Assembly (NCBI GenBank): GCA_034440615.1
Contig: JAOTOM010002297.1
Location: 1 to 64,000, forward strand
Origin: Ashinkailepas kermadecensis
Taxonomy: Eukaryota > Arthropoda > Thecostraca > Neolepadidae
DNA: 64,000 bases
Reading direction: 5' to 3'
Positions 11,141 to 23,511 of this stretch are shown in pieces. A model generated the notes under the pieces. The model made no database searches and had not been told where the DNA came from. It saw nothing but the letters and a program-made list of their open reading frames with translations. Every line of letters begins with the position of its first letter. Within the stretch, counting starts at the first letter, position 1. The position numbers and the translations under genes are program-made.

Positions 11141-12640
11141 CAGATACACAATGTTGATTTCATTGATAGTGATGTTGTTTTCAATTATATCAGAAAAATA
11201 AAGCCAAACAAGGCAGCAGGACCTGATGGAATTTACGCTAGGGTATTGCGGGAAGCTGAAAAGGAACTGGCAATTCCACTTAGTATAATATTTTGTAGAT
11301 CAGTTTCACAAAATGAAATTCCAACAAATTGGAAAAGGGCAAATATAGTTCCTATTTTCAAGAAAGGAGAAAGAGGGGAAGTTGAAAATTATAGGCCAGT
11401 AAGCCTCACGTCCCTAGTCTGCAAGGTACTCGAATCAATTATCAAAGATAGAATAGTTAGTTTTCTGGAAGGAAACAGATTGATTCAAGATACTCAACAT
11501 GGGTTTAGAAAAGGGAGATCGTGTCTCACAAATCTCTTGGACTTTTTAAATTTTGCTACAGAAAAATTTGATTAGGGAAATCAGGTTGATGAAGCATATC
11601 TTTACTTTAGTAAGGCCTTTGACAAGGTACCCCATAAACGGTTAATGATGCAGCTTCAGGTCCATGGCATTGCAGGTAGCATCCTAAAATGGATCGAGTT
11701 GTGGCTTTCAGATAGACAGCAGAGAGTGATGCTTAATGGTACAAAGTCATCATGGCAAAATGTTCTCAGTGGAGTCCCTCAGGGGTCGGTACTGGGGCCA
11801 TTGTTGTTCATTATATTTGTGAATAGCATTGAATGTGGCCTAAGCAGTAAGGTTTTGAAATTTGCGGATGATTTGAAGATCTTTAGGGCAATAACAGGGC
11901 ACAGTGAGCAGGTTTTGCTGCAGATCGACTTAGACGAGCTTGTGAAGTGGTCCGAAAAATGGCAAATGAAGTTTAATTTTGATAAGTGCAAAGTCATGCA
12001 TGTAGGTAGGCAGCATATGAAGGCGCCATACTTGATGGATGGCCAAGTACTATCTGTGACTCAGCAGGAGAAGGAATTAGGTATTATTTTGAACACAAAA
12101 TTGGGGCATCAGAACAGACCAAAGAAGCCAGGAAGAAGGCACTAAGAATGCTTGGGGCGACACAGAGGAATGTGTCATACAAAAGTGAGGAGGTCATCAG
12201 GAAGCTTTACTGTGCATATGTCAGGCCACATTTGGAATACTGTGTCCAAGCTTGGTCCCCTAGTTATGAGAAAGATTGTTGGCTTTTAGAGAGAGTACAA
12301 AAGAGGGCAACAAGAATGGTTAATGGTATAGGCAACCTGGCATATGAGGAAATATTGAAGAAATTGAATATGTTTTCATTTAGATATAGAAGGCTGAGAG
12401 GAGATCTCATCGAGGTTTTTTAATTTGTTCATGATCAGGAACAGGGATATCTCGGGGAAATGTTTGAATTTAACGGAAATGATGCAATTAGAGGTCATCA
12501 ATTCAAAATTAAAGTTAATCACAGCAGGACAAGGTTAAGACAGTCTTTCTTCACCAACAGGGTAGTAGAATACTGGAACCAGCTGCCAGGAACAATTGTC
12601 AGTAGCAACACACTGAACATCTTTTAAAACGGCATAGACA
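11126..12640 (+). pseudogene. CR1-like non-LTR retrotransposon, 5'-truncated reverse transcriptase
   Basis: Encodes the RT of a CR1-type retrotransposon, which copies element RNA into DNA at a nicked target. Readable landmarks are KPNKAAGPDGI, NYRPVSLTSLVCKVLE, QHGFRKGRSC, the motif A region FSKAFDKVPH, GVPQGSVLGPLLF, the catalytic FADD, and the CR1-typical tail RPHLEYCVQAWSP, LLERVQKRATR, RRLRGDLIEVF and RVVEYWNQLP. It starts in the middle of the RT, so the endonuclease and ORF1 are missing. Damage: an in-frame TAG at about 11573; Tyr instead of the usual Asp before FSKAFD; a frameshift near 12145; a stop at 12421. The 3' end runs towards the (TA)n tract. Dead copy; CR1 clade call is from motif recall. 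Confidence 0.9.
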
Positions 12641-12789
12641 ATCATTATAAGAATAGGGGGCTTGTTTTTCTGTATTCCAGGGAGGGTGATTGACAGATTT
12701 GGTGGGCAACTGGTTCAGTGTACAAAGTGCAACCAAGAAGGGCTCTTGTGGCTCATAGTTGCACTGATCTTTTATGTCTTTATATACAT

Positions 12790-13386
<597 letters not shown>

Positions 13387-13520
13387 CACGACACATGTCA
13401 CGCCTGGTGCACGACACATGTCACGCCTGGTGCACGACACATATCACGCCTGGTGCACGGCACATGTCACGCCTGGTGCACGACACAGGTCACGCCTGGT
13501 GCACGACACATGTCATCACG
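13387..13520. repeat. 23-bp minisatellite
   Basis: About 5.8 copies of CACGACACATGTCACGCC plus TGGTG. Confidence 0.94.
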
Positions 13521-13804
13521 GAGCCAGACGAGCCGACATGGTCGTTTTGTCACGCATCAGAACAGAAGCAGGGCAGAGAAAACTTGCATATGACGTTGTG
13601 CACCAGTGCTGCCAAGTGCCATTTGTGTCGCATCGGACATTGTCCCGAATGCGGCTAAAAGAGCATACACTTGGGCAAAGGGACACGCTCGATCGCCGAT
13701 GTTTGATTTATTTCCGCAATAACTAATGAATACCGCGAGACTCTGTGTGCATTACGTCTTCGGTTTATTCCACCGCACGACCATCGGAACCTGTCGTGTC
13801 ATCA

Positions 13805-15081
13805 TCTACTGTATTATTTCAGTTAAAAAAAATTGGTTTGTCTGTTTGTCTGGATGTCTGTCTGTCGTCTTTTGTCCTTTTGTTGATTGTCATCGTGTGT
13901 AGGTTCGACTATTGGCCGCACGTGCTTTGAATTTTCACACACGATAGACAATCGCCGTGTGACGTGCGTGCCGCGTTTCGTTGTCGTGGGGTGTATGCCT
14001 CGCACGTGGCACGTGCTCAAAGTTGGCACTACCCCGCCATTGGCTTAACGTGTGATTTGGAAAATTGCATGCGGCGGAACATATTGGTGCCTGGGACGGC
14101 TCACAGCAGAGCTACGGAAATATGGTCGACATGACGCGAAAGCCCCAAATGTTGGCTATCACTGGGATGAAATTTCGTCACGATCGGGTCAACGTGCTTT
14201 GCGTGAGCGTCACGGGGGTCCTGAGAGGACGGTTCGTCGCCCGCCCATAGGAATAGCACGTAAAACCGGGATTTTTTCACAAATTTTAGCGCTCCCGATC
14301 GGCCCGATTCACACCGCCATATCTCGACAATCAATGGACCGATCAACACCAAACAAACACCATAGTGTAGCCACGGCAATTGCCAACATCGCCACGGCAA
14401 CGATTAACGGGTCACTTCTCACGCGCACGCGAGGGGGGATTGAAAACCGGAAGTGACGTTTTTTAGCGTTTTTCACGATTGGGTCTGGTTCTCGGAAACG
14501 GCTCAACTTGGCGACTTGCCGGTACTTGCATCACCTGGGCGGATGTACCGGCTACCATTTTCCCATAGACTATCGTGGGCTGCAGTGTGTGCGCGCGCCG
14601 TCATCGTGACACGGGCTGCACGTGTTTCGGTCCGTGAAACAACGTCCGCTCTACACTGTCCCCACACCACTGTCCGATGACATTTCGCGGAGAAAGTTGC
14701 ATGCGCAGATAGCCCGAAGCTGTGTGATGCCCACGGTTCCTTCGGATTTTGCACATCGCAATTAGTTAGGTAGCAATCGTCGAAGCCCGCAACCATTACC
14801 GGGCGGCATTATTCGGCGGCATTTTGCGCTCCAAGCCGTGCACCACGCTGAGCACAGTTTCCCACTAATTTCTTCAGCCGTCAAGACAACAATGGCGGCA
14901 CGCGCTTTATCGGCGGGGACACCTCCGCCGGACAGATTTCTTTTTAAATAAAAATATTCGGGAGCAGGGAAAAGAATCAACGTTACGTTCAAATGGGCAT
15001 AGCGGCCGAACCACTAGGCCGATTCACATGAAACCAACGCCAAAGTTTTAACCGCAGCGGAGCAAGGGCCGAAGGCGCTTG
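13805..15081 (+). mobile_element. Helitron-like non-coding element, tandem unit 1 (1,277 bp)
   Basis: First of four head-to-tail copies. Head: TCTACTGTATTATTTCAG, then a TGTCTG-rich tract. Tail: CCGATTCACATGAAACCAAC, then a hairpin CAAGGGCC-GAA-GGCGCTTG (7 of 8 pairs) directly before the next head. A 3' terminal hairpin without TIRs or target duplications, plus head-to-tail arrays, fits Helitron/helentron-derived elements; I see no Rep/helicase ORF and no clear CTRR end, so the class is an inference. The interior has no convincing coding capacity. Confidence 0.7.
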
Positions 15082-16359
15082 TCTACTATATTATTTCAGT
15101 AAAAAACTTTGTTTGTCTGTTTGTCTGGATGTCTGTCTGTAGTCTTTTGTCCTTTTGTTGATTGTCATCGTGTGTAGGTTCGACTATTTGCCGCACGTAC
15201 TTGAAATTTTCACACGCGACAGACAATCGATGTGTGACGTGCTGTTCCGAGTTTCGTTGTCGTGGGGTGTATTTCTCGCACGAGACACGTGCTCAAAGTT
15301 GGCACTACCCCGTCATTTGCTTAACGTGTGATTTGGGAAATTGCATGCGGCGAAACATATTGGCGCCTGGCACGGCTCACAGCAGAGCCACATAAATATG
15401 GCCGACATCACGTGGAAGCCCAAAATGTTGGCTATCCACGGGACGACATTTTGTCACGATCGGGTCCACGTGCTGCGCGTGAGCGTCACGGGGATCCCGA
15501 GCGAACGGGTCGTCGGCCGCCCCTAGGAATAGCACGTAAAACCGGGATTTTTTCAACAATTTTAGCGCTACCGATCGACTCGATTCACACAGCCATATCT
15601 CGACAACCAATTGACCGATCAACACCAAACAAAAGCCATAGTGTAGCCACGGCAATTGCCAACATCGCCACGGCAGCCATTAACGGGTCAACCCTCACGC
15701 GCACGCGAGGGGGGTGTGAAAAGCGGAAGTGACGTTTTTCAGCGTTTTTCACGATTGGGTCTGGTTCTCGGAAACGGCTCAACTTAGCGACTTGCCGTCA
15801 CTTGCATCACCTCGGCGGATGTACCGGCTACCATTTTCCCATAGACTATCGTCGGCTGCAGTGTGTGCGCGCGCCGTCATCGTGACACGGGCTGCACGTG
15901 TTTCGGTCCGTGGAAAAATGTCCGCTCTACACTGTCCCCACACCACTGTCCGATGACATTTCGAGACGAAAGTTGCATGCGCAGGTAGCCCCAAGCGTTG
16001 TGATGCCCACGGTTCCTTCGGATTTTCCACATCGCAAGTAGTTTGGTAGCAATCGTCGAAGACCGCAACCATTACCGGGCGACAGTTTTCGCCGGCAGTT
16101 TGCGCTCCAAGCCGTGCACCACGCTGAGCACAGTTTCCCACTAATTTCTTCAGCCGTCAAGACAGCCATGGCGGCACGCGCTTTATCGGCGGGGCCACCT
16201 CCGCCGGACAGATTTCTTTTGAAATACAAATATTCGGGAGCAGGGAAATGAATCAACGTTACGTTCAAATGGGCATAGCGGCCGAACCACTAGGCCGATT
16301 CACATGAAACCAACGCCCAATTTTTTTAGCTGCAGCAGAGCAAGGGCCGAAGGCGCTTG
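15082..16359 (+). mobile_element. Helitron-like non-coding element, tandem unit 2 (1,278 bp)
   Basis: Same length and order as unit 1 with scattered substitutions. The junction at 15082 keeps the tail hairpin followed at once by TCTACTATATTATTTCAG. Confidence 0.75.
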
Positions 16360-17570
16360 TCTACTATACTATTTCAGTAAAAAACTTTGTCTGTTTGTCT
16401 GTCTGTCTGGATATCTGTCTGTCGTCTTTTGTCCTTTTGTTGATTGTCATCTTGTGTAGGTTCGACTAATTGCCACACGTGCTTGAAATTTTCACACGCG
16501 ACACACAATCGACGTGTGACGTGTGGTGCCGCGTTTCGTTGTCGTGGGTTGTATGCCTGGCACGTGGCACGTGCGCAAATTTGGCACTACTCCGTCATTG
16601 GCTTAACGTGGGATTTGGGAAATTGCATGTGGCGAAACATATTGGTGCCTGGCACGGCTCACAGCAGAGCCACATAAATATGGCCGACATCACGTGAAAG
16701 CCCTAAACGTTGGCTATCCACAGGACAACATTTCGTCAGGATCGGATCAACGTGCTGCCCGTGAGCGTCACGGGGGTCCTGAGCGGACGGGTCGTCGGCC
16801 GCCGATAGGAATAGCACGTAAAACCGGGATTTTTTAAACCAATTTTCGCGCTCCCGATCGACCCGATTCACACCGCCATATCTCGACAACCAATGGACCG
16901 ATCGACACGAAACAAACACCATAGTGTAGCCACGGCAATTGCCAACATCGCCACGGCAGCCATTAACGGATCACCCTTCACGCGCACGCGAGGGGGGTGT
17001 GAAAAGCGGAAGTGACGTTTTTCAGCGTTTTTCACGATTGGGTCTGGTTCTCGGAAACGGCTCAACTTGGCGACTTACCGTCACTTGCATCACCTGCGCG
17101 GATGTACCGGCTACTATTTTCCCATAGACTATCGTGGGCTGCAGTGTGTGCGCGCGCCGTCATCGTGACACGGGCTGCACGTGTTTCGGTCCGTGGAAAA
17201 ACGTCCGCCCTACACTGTCCCCACACCACTGTCCGATGACATTTCGCGACGAAAGTTGCATGCGCACATAGCCCCAAGCGTTGTGATGCCCACAGTTCCT
17301 TCGGATTTTCCACATCGCAAATAGTTTGGTAGCAATCGTAGAAGCCTGAAACCAATACCGGGCGACATTTTTCCCCGGCTATTTGCGCTTCAAGCTGGGA
17401 GCCATTCTGATCACCCGTTCCCACGAATTTCTCCAGCCGTCAAGACAACAATGGCGGCACGCGCGTTATCGGCGGCTACACCTCCGCGGGAGAGACTCTG
17501 TAAAGATATATATTCGCGGGAACAGGGAACATCATTCCACTAAAATGGGCATAGCCGCCGAACCATTAGA

Positions 17571-18384
17571 GTTGCACGTCGTGTCTGTCTTATCTGTACC
17601 ACGTTCGTCGCGTCTGCGCCCATCATGTCACGTCTACGCCAAGTCTGTCGTGTCCCCGCCGCGTATGTCGCGTGTGCGACGCGCCTGCCGCGTCCGTCGC
17701 ACCTTTTGCGCTTGCGCCGAGTCTGTCTCATCTGTGTCGCGTTCGTCGCGTCTGAGCCGCGTATGTCCCGTCTGCGCCGTGCCTGCGCCGCAACAGTCAC
17801 GTCTCCGTCGCATGTGACAAGTCTGCGCCGTGTCTGTCGCGTCAGCGCCACGTCTGTCTTATCTGCGCCAGTTCCAGCACGTCTGTCGCGTTCGCGCAGC
17901 GTCAGTCGCATCTGCGCCGCGTTTGTCACGTCTACCCCGCGGGGATCTGTCGCTAATGCGCCGCGTCTGTCGCGTCTGCGCCGTGTCTGTCGCAACCGCG
18001 GGACATCTGTCGCATCTGCGCCGAATCGGTTGCACCTTTTGCGCTGGCGCCGGGTCTGTGTCATCTGCGTCGCGTTTGCCGCGTCTGTGCCGCGTATGTC
18101 GCGTCTGCGCCGTGTCTGCGCCGCAGCAGTCACGTCCCCGTCACATGTGACGAGTCTGCGCCGTGTCTATCGCGTCTGCGCCGTGTCTGTCGCGTCTGCA
18201 CCGTGTCTGTCGCGTATGCGCCACGTCTGTCGCGTCTGCGCCAGATCCATCGCGTCTGTCGCGTTCGCGCCGCGTCAGTCTCATCTGCGCCGCGTTTGTC
18301 GCGTCTACGCTGCCTCTGTCGCGTCTGCGCCGTGTCTGTCGCAAACGCGGGACGTCTGTCGCATCTGCGACGGATCCGTCGAGT
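17571..18384. repeat. 20-bp minisatellite inside unit 3
   Basis: Irregular 20-bp units close to CGTGTCTGTCGCGTCTGCGC, about 40 copies, with inner variants around CGCAGCAGTCACGTCCCCGT. Long frames on both strands (for example 17625-18386) are low-complexity Arg/Val/Ser artefacts. Confidence 0.9.
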
Positions 18385-18422
18385 AGGTTAGGTTAGGTTA
18401 GGTTAGGTTAGGTTAGGTTAGG
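18385..18422 (+). repeat. Interstitial (TTAGG)n tract, 7 copies
   Basis: Seven exact GGTTA repeats in a row, i.e. (TTAGG)n on the plus strand, the telomere repeat of most arthropods. It caps the 20-bp minisatellite. Confidence 0.9.
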
Positions 18423-19747
18423 ACAGGTTAATGAATTCCACTAAAATTGGCATAGCGGCCGAACCACTAGGCCGATTCACATGAAACCAACGCCAATTTT
18501 TTTGTTACCGCAGCGGAACAAGGGCCGAAGGCGCTTGTCTAATATAGTATTTCAGTAAAAAACTTTGTCTGTTTGTCTGTCTGTCTTTCTGGATATCTGT
18601 CTGTCGTCTTTTGGCCTTTTGTGGATTGACGTCGTGTGTAGGTTCCAGTATTGGCCGCACGTGCTTCAAAACTTCACACGCGCAGACCATCGACGTGTGA
18701 CGTGCTGTGCCGAGTTTCGTTTTCGTGGGTTGTATGCGTGGCACGTGACACGTGCGCAAAGTTGGCACTACCCCGTCATTGGCTTAACGTGTAATTTGGG
18801 AAATTGCATGCGGCGAAACATATTGGCGCCTGGCACGGCTCACAGCAGAGCCACAGAAATATGGCCGACATCACGTGAAAGCCCTAAACGTTGGCTATCC
18901 ACGGGATGACATTTTGTCACGATCGGGTCCATGTGCTGCCCGTGAGCGTCACTGGGGTCCTGAGCGGACGGGTCGTCGGCCGCCAAAGGAACAGCACGTA
19001 AAATCGGGATTTTTTTTCAACAATTTCAGCGCTCCCGATCGACCCGATTCACACAGCCATATCTCTACAACCAATTGACCGATCGACACCAAACAAACGC
19101 CATAGTATAGCCACGGCAATTGCCAACATCGCCACGGCAGCCATTAACGGGTCACCCCTCACGCGCATGCGAGGGTGGTGTGAAAACGCAAGTGACGTTT
19201 TTCAGCGTTTTTCACGATTGCGTCTGGTTCTCGGAAACGGCTCAACTTGGCGACTTGCCGTCACTTGCATAACCTGGGCGGATGTACCGGCTACCATTTT
19301 CCCATAGACTATCGTGGGCTGCAGTGTGTGCGCGCGCTGTCATCGTGACACGGTCTGCACGTGTTTCGGTCCGTGAAAAAACGTCCGCTCTACACTGTCC
19401 CCACACCACTGTCCGATGACATTTCGCGACGAAAGTTGCATGCGCAGATAGCCCCAAGCTTTGTGATGCCCACGGTTCCTTCGGATTTTCCACATCGCAA
19501 ATAGTTTGGTAGCAATCGTAGAAGCCCGAAACCATTACCGGGCGACATTTTTCGCCGGCTATTTGCGCTTCAAGCTGGGAGCCATTCTGATCACCCGCTC
19601 CCACGAATTTCTCCAGCCGTCAAGACAGCAATGGCGGCACGCGGGTTATCGGCGGCTACACCTCCGCGGGAGAGACTCTGTAAAGATATATATTCGCGGG
19701 AACAGGGAAATTAATTCCACTAAAATGGGCATAGCCGCCGAACCATT

Positions 19748-20544
19748 AGAGTTGCACGTCGTGTCTGTCTTATCTGCGCCACGTTCGTCGCGTCTGCGCC
19801 CATCATGTCACGTCTACGCCACGTCTGTCGTGTCCGCGCCGCGTATGTCGCGTGTGCGACGCGCCTGCCGCGTCCGTCGCACCTTTTGCGCTTGCGCCGA
19901 GTCTGTCTCATCTGTGTCGCGTTCGTCGCGTCTGAGCCGCGTATGTCCCGTCTGCGCCGTGCCTACGCCGCAACAGTCACGTCCCCGTCGCATGTGACAA
20001 GTCTGCGCCGTGTCTGTCGCGTCAGCGCCACGTCTGTCTTATCTGCGCCAGTTCCAGCAAGTCTGTCGCGTTCGCGCAGCGTCAGTCGCATCTGCGCCGC
20101 GTTTGTCGCGTCTACGCCGCGGGGATCTGTCGCTAATGCGCCGCGTCTGTCGCGTCTGCGCCGTGTCTGTCGCTACCGCGGGACATCTGTCGCATCTGCG
20201 CCGAGTCGGTTGAACCTTTTGCGCTGGCGCCGGGTCTGTGTCATCTGCGTCGCGTTTGCCGCGTCTGCGCCGCGTATGTCGCGTCTGCGCCGTGTCTGCG
20301 CCGCAGCAGTCACGTCCCCGTCACATGTGACGAGTCTGCGCCGTGTCTATCGAGTCTGCGCCGTGTCTGTCGCGTATGCACCACGTCTGTCGCGTCTGCG
20401 CCAGATCCATCGCGTCTGTCGCGTTCGCGCCGCGTCAGTCTCATCTGCGCCGCGTTTGTCGCGTCTACGCTGCCTCTGTCGCGTCTGCGCCGTGTCTGTC
20501 ACAAACGCGGGACGTCTGTCGCATCTGCGACGGATCCGTCGAGT
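19748..20544. repeat. 20-bp minisatellite inside unit 4
   Basis: Counterpart of 17571-18384, nearly identical unit for unit, lacking about one to two units. Confidence 0.9.
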
Positions 20545-20575
20545 AGGTTAGGTTAGGTTAGGTTAGGTTAGGTTA
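20545..20575 (+). repeat. Interstitial (TTAGG)n tract, 6 copies
   Basis: Six exact GGTTA repeats at the end of the unit 4 minisatellite. Confidence 0.9.
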
Positions 20576-20757
20576 ATGAATTCCACTAAAATTGGCATAG
20601 CGGCCGAACCACTAGGCCGATTCACATGAAACCAACGCCAAATGTTTAACCGCAGCGGAGCAAGGGCCGAAGGCGCTTGTCTTAGCTATTTCTGACGTCC
20701 TGCAATGAAAAGCCAACATGCTGTATTTCTCGCGATTACGGCATGACTATGAAATAT

Positions 20758-21425
20758 GGGCGTGGTGAGGCCACCCAGGCCACAGGAGCGTGGTGAGGTT
20801 ACCTGGTCTACAGGAACGTGGTGAGGACACCCAGCCCACAGGATCGTGGTTGGTTGGTTGGTTATTTGGGCTTAGGGGCGCATCGACTGCGATGGTCATA
20901 CAGCGCCCATCCACAGGAGCATGGTGAGGCCACCCAGGCTACAGGTGCGTGGTGAGGCCACCCAGGCTACAGGGAGCTTCGTGAGGCCACCCAGGCTACA
21001 GGAGCGCGGTGAGACCACCAAGCCCACAGGGAGCTTCGTGAGGCCACCCAGGCTACAGGAGCGTAGTGAAGCTACCCAGGCTACAGGAGCGCGGTGAGGC
21101 CACCAAGCCCACAGGGAGCTTCGTGAGGCCAACCAGGCTACAGGAGCGTAGTGAAGCTACCCAGGCTACAGGAGCGCGGTGAGGCCATCCAGGCCACAGG
21201 GAGCATCGTGTGGCCACCCAGGCTACAGGGAGCGCGGTGAGGTCACTTAGGCCACAGGGAGCTTCGTGAAGCCACCCAGGCTACAGGAGCGTGATGAGGC
21301 CACCCAGGCTACATAATCGTGGTGAGGTTACATGGTCTACAGGAACGTGGTGAGGACACCCAGCCTGCAGGGAACGTGATGAGGCCACCCATGCACAGGA
21401 GCATGGGCGGGAGCTAGGCCACATG
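20758..21425. repeat. 28/29-bp minisatellite, about 20 copies
   Basis: Units near GCGGTGAGGCCACCCAGGCT plus ACAGGAGC, some with GGGAGCTTCGTGAGG. A compound block (GGTTAC-TGGTCTACAGGAACG then GTGAGGACACCCAGCC) occurs near both ends, suggesting higher-order duplication. Confidence 0.9.
20849..20908 (-). mobile_element. Short 3'-tail copy of the I-clade element, inside the minisatellite
   Basis: Inverse of the 3' end of the element at 45431-47620: (GGTT)n, TATTTGGGCTTAGGGGCGCA, TCGACTGCGATGGTCATA, CAGCGCCC. Only the last 55-60 bp are present. Flanking units prevent a clear target-duplication call. Confidence 0.8.
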
Positions 21426-21544
21426 CGCTACAGCAGAAAGGTCGGGTGAATTTTATAGGTTACCTGGCTCCTGACAGTCATGCGCTTCAAACCTCGCAGT
21501 TGTCCCGAGGAACGCCCGGGATTCGATCCCTGCCGGCTACCAGA

Positions 21545-22291
21545 CGGATGCAACCTACACTGACTACTCTTTGGCCTTCCAAAGTGTCAATCCGAAACTG
21601 TTGCTATACAGGCTCGAAAATCCACATCATGTTTCGGACATAATTATATCTTTGATCCGCTCATACCTGATTGGTCGCCCGCAGCGGGTGATCGTCAACG
21701 GGGCGGTCTCAGGCTGGGCTGACGTCACTTCCCGTGTACCGGAAGGGAGCTTGCTGGCCTCTATTATTTGTCCTATTTGTGAACGATCTGCGTCCTGGAA
21801 TTGACCCGGAATGTCCAATTTTTATCATGACGTCAACATGTTTAGGAGGATAGCGTCTGTGGATGCGGCGACCCACCTTCAGAAATATATTGATTCCCTC
21901 TGCGGATGTTTCGCGGACTGCATTCTATCATCAAACCCTCTGAAATGCAGATCGTTCACAATGACTCTCCGCCGTAGTTCTGTGTGTTTCGAGTACAAAG
22001 TGCACGATACGACGCTGCAGTATGAGACTGTGGTGCGAGACTCGGGTGTTGCACCTGGACAGCAAATTTACATTCGCACAGCATGTACAGAGAACTGATT
22101 CAAGTGCGAACCGGGCGCTGGGACTGGTTAATAGATCCATGCAAACAGGAGTGTCAAGTAGTAAATTTTATAAACGTGCTTTGTTGACTGCATATAACGT
22201 GAACATTAGGTTTCGTCTTGAGTATTGCTGTCATCGGGGCAGGCGCAGCCACGGCACATCTGGCCCAGATAGACAGGGCAGAGCACACGCT
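21545..22291 (+). pseudogene. Non-LTR reverse transcriptase fragment, frameshifted
   Basis: RT remnant read over several frames: LAFQSVNPKLLLYRLEN, LIRSYLIGRPQRVIVNGAVSG, a GVPQGSLL box decayed to RVPEGSLLASII, FVLFVNDLRPGI in a shifted frame, MFRRIASVDAATHLQKYIDS, KCRSFTMTLRRSSVCFEY, DSKFTFAQHVQRT, SSSKFYKRALLTAYN and FRLEYCC. The catalytic YADD position reads YHDV, so it is inactive. Truncated at both ends; the right end abuts the TTAA element at 22292. Different from the CR1 copy at 11126; clade within the CR1/RTE/Jockey group not resolved. Confidence 0.85.
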
Positions 22292-23216
22292 TTAACACGC
22301 GCACTGGAGGGGGGGCGAAATCCGCCCACCCCTCCGGTTTTTCGCAAATAACTGCAAATTTTACCGGTCGATATACGCGATTTTCGGTGTACCTGCTTAG
22401 AAATGAACGGCGCGTCGTTTAAAGCAAGAAAAATGGAAATCGGCCGAAAATTTTTCAAGTTAGGGGCCGCTAAACTAAAAAAATGTTATAGCGCCAGACC
22501 ACAAAAATCGGCGCTGATGCGCTTCCAGTATACTGACAAAAGGGAAGTGTTCTAGGCAACACTAGCGACTTGTTTGATGCATATTGATATGCTGTATAGG
22601 TTCAAGGTCATGTTAGGTCACCAAGGTCAAGTCAGGCCAAGTTCATGACAGGTTAATGGAACCAAACTTGATCAACTGGAATGTTGCCATAAATGCACTA
22701 CTGGTTGTCATTTGTACTGTTTGTCATTGCGTTTCCATACTTTATTCATGTACTTCACTCCCTTCTTCACGAAGCCGATTGCTCCGAGCTGCCCGACGGA
22801 GCAGTCGGGCGGGCGGCCGGTTCCGGTAACTGGAACAGGTAACTGACCTGATAAAGTGGTGCTATATAGGTGACCTGAGGTCAAATGTTGGGTTTAGCAT
22901 CTGCATTGCATCATTAGTAATGTCCAAAACATCATTGATGCCCATTTTTGAGCATTTAAACATAATCACAGCGATCCATAACGATGACAAGCCAAGCCAC
23001 GCAAAACCGGATTTTTTTTCCAATCTGACCTCATTTGACCTTGAAGATATTGACCTAAGGTCACGAAAATCGCACACAATAGAGTTCACTACCGTGCCCA
23101 TCCACCCTGCGAATTTCGTTCCTCCAGCTTTACTAGGAGCCGAGATCTTAGGGGGGGCGGAATCCGCCCCCCTCCAGTGCGCGTAATTCTCAGAGGCCCT
23201 CCAGGGCGCGTGTTAA
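22292..23216 (+). mobile_element. TTAA-flanked non-autonomous DNA element, copy 2
   Basis: 925 bp with intact TTAA at both edges. Left end TTAACACGCGCACTGGAGGG; right end carries the inner CCCTCCAGTGCGCGTAA and the outer CCCTCCAGGGCGCGTGTTAA, so the terminal motif is doubled on the right. Interior matches 3911-4860. No transposase frame. Contains TGACCTGAGGTCA and TGACCTAAGGTCA. Confidence 0.88.
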
Positions 23217-23460
23217 TGTGGTTAGCTGCGCACTGTAGTGACGCACCTATACCGGAATATCTGGCACATCAGGACCGTCTTCGCTTTTATAACATGACAT
23301 TTGTGTCCACTCATCACATACAGGCATGACATCTTGTTCTTATGAAACGTGTTATGCGGTAGGGCGGACTCACCGGTTTTATTGCAGAACTTCGGATTAT
23401 GCGTCCCAATTAGGAGAATCAAGTAACCTGCTTTATTTTATGTACCATATACACACATAG

Positions 23461-23511
23461 TTGGTTATTGGAGTTTAAGGGCACATCGACTGCGTCGGTC
23501 ATGCAGCGCCC
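23461..23511 (-). mobile_element. Short 3'-tail copy of the I-clade element
   Basis: TTGGTTATTGGAGTTTAAGG, GCACATCGACTGCGTCGGTC, ATGCAGCGCC, the inverse of the tail at 47556-47615. No clear target duplication. Confidence 0.75.

Larger units (their letters stand above)
16360..18537 (+). mobile_element. Helitron-like non-coding element, tandem unit 3, expanded (2,178 bp)
   Basis: Same head and tail as units 1 and 2, but about 900 bp are added before the tail: a 20-bp minisatellite ending in TTAGG repeats. The extra block is bounded by direct copies of ATTCCACTAAAAT-GGCATAG-GCCGAACCA at about 17534 and 18435. Confidence 0.75.
18538..20680 (+). mobile_element. Helitron-like non-coding element, tandem unit 4, expanded (2,143 bp)
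   Basis: Very similar to unit 3, including the minisatellite and TTAGG insert, which points to a recent duplication of the expanded unit. Ends with the hairpin and GCGCTTGTC, after which unrelated sequence (TTAGCTATTTCTG) begins. Confidence 0.75.

Noticed and set aside
11126..12640. Intact RT gene
   Set aside because: Premature stops, a frameshift and a substituted residue at the motif A Asp position.
17625..18386. 253-codon open frame as a Cys/Arg-rich protein
   Set aside because: It translates the 20-bp minisatellite; an equally long frame exists on the other strand and in the duplicate unit.
18385..20575. True chromosome end or telomere
   Set aside because: Only 6-7 TTAGG copies, inside a duplicated transposon unit with 43 kb of further sequence to the right.
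21486..21545. tRNA gene or SINE head (GGGATTCGATCCC B-box-like sequence)
   Set aside because: No matching A box, D arm or acceptor stem, and no second copy in the window; probably chance.
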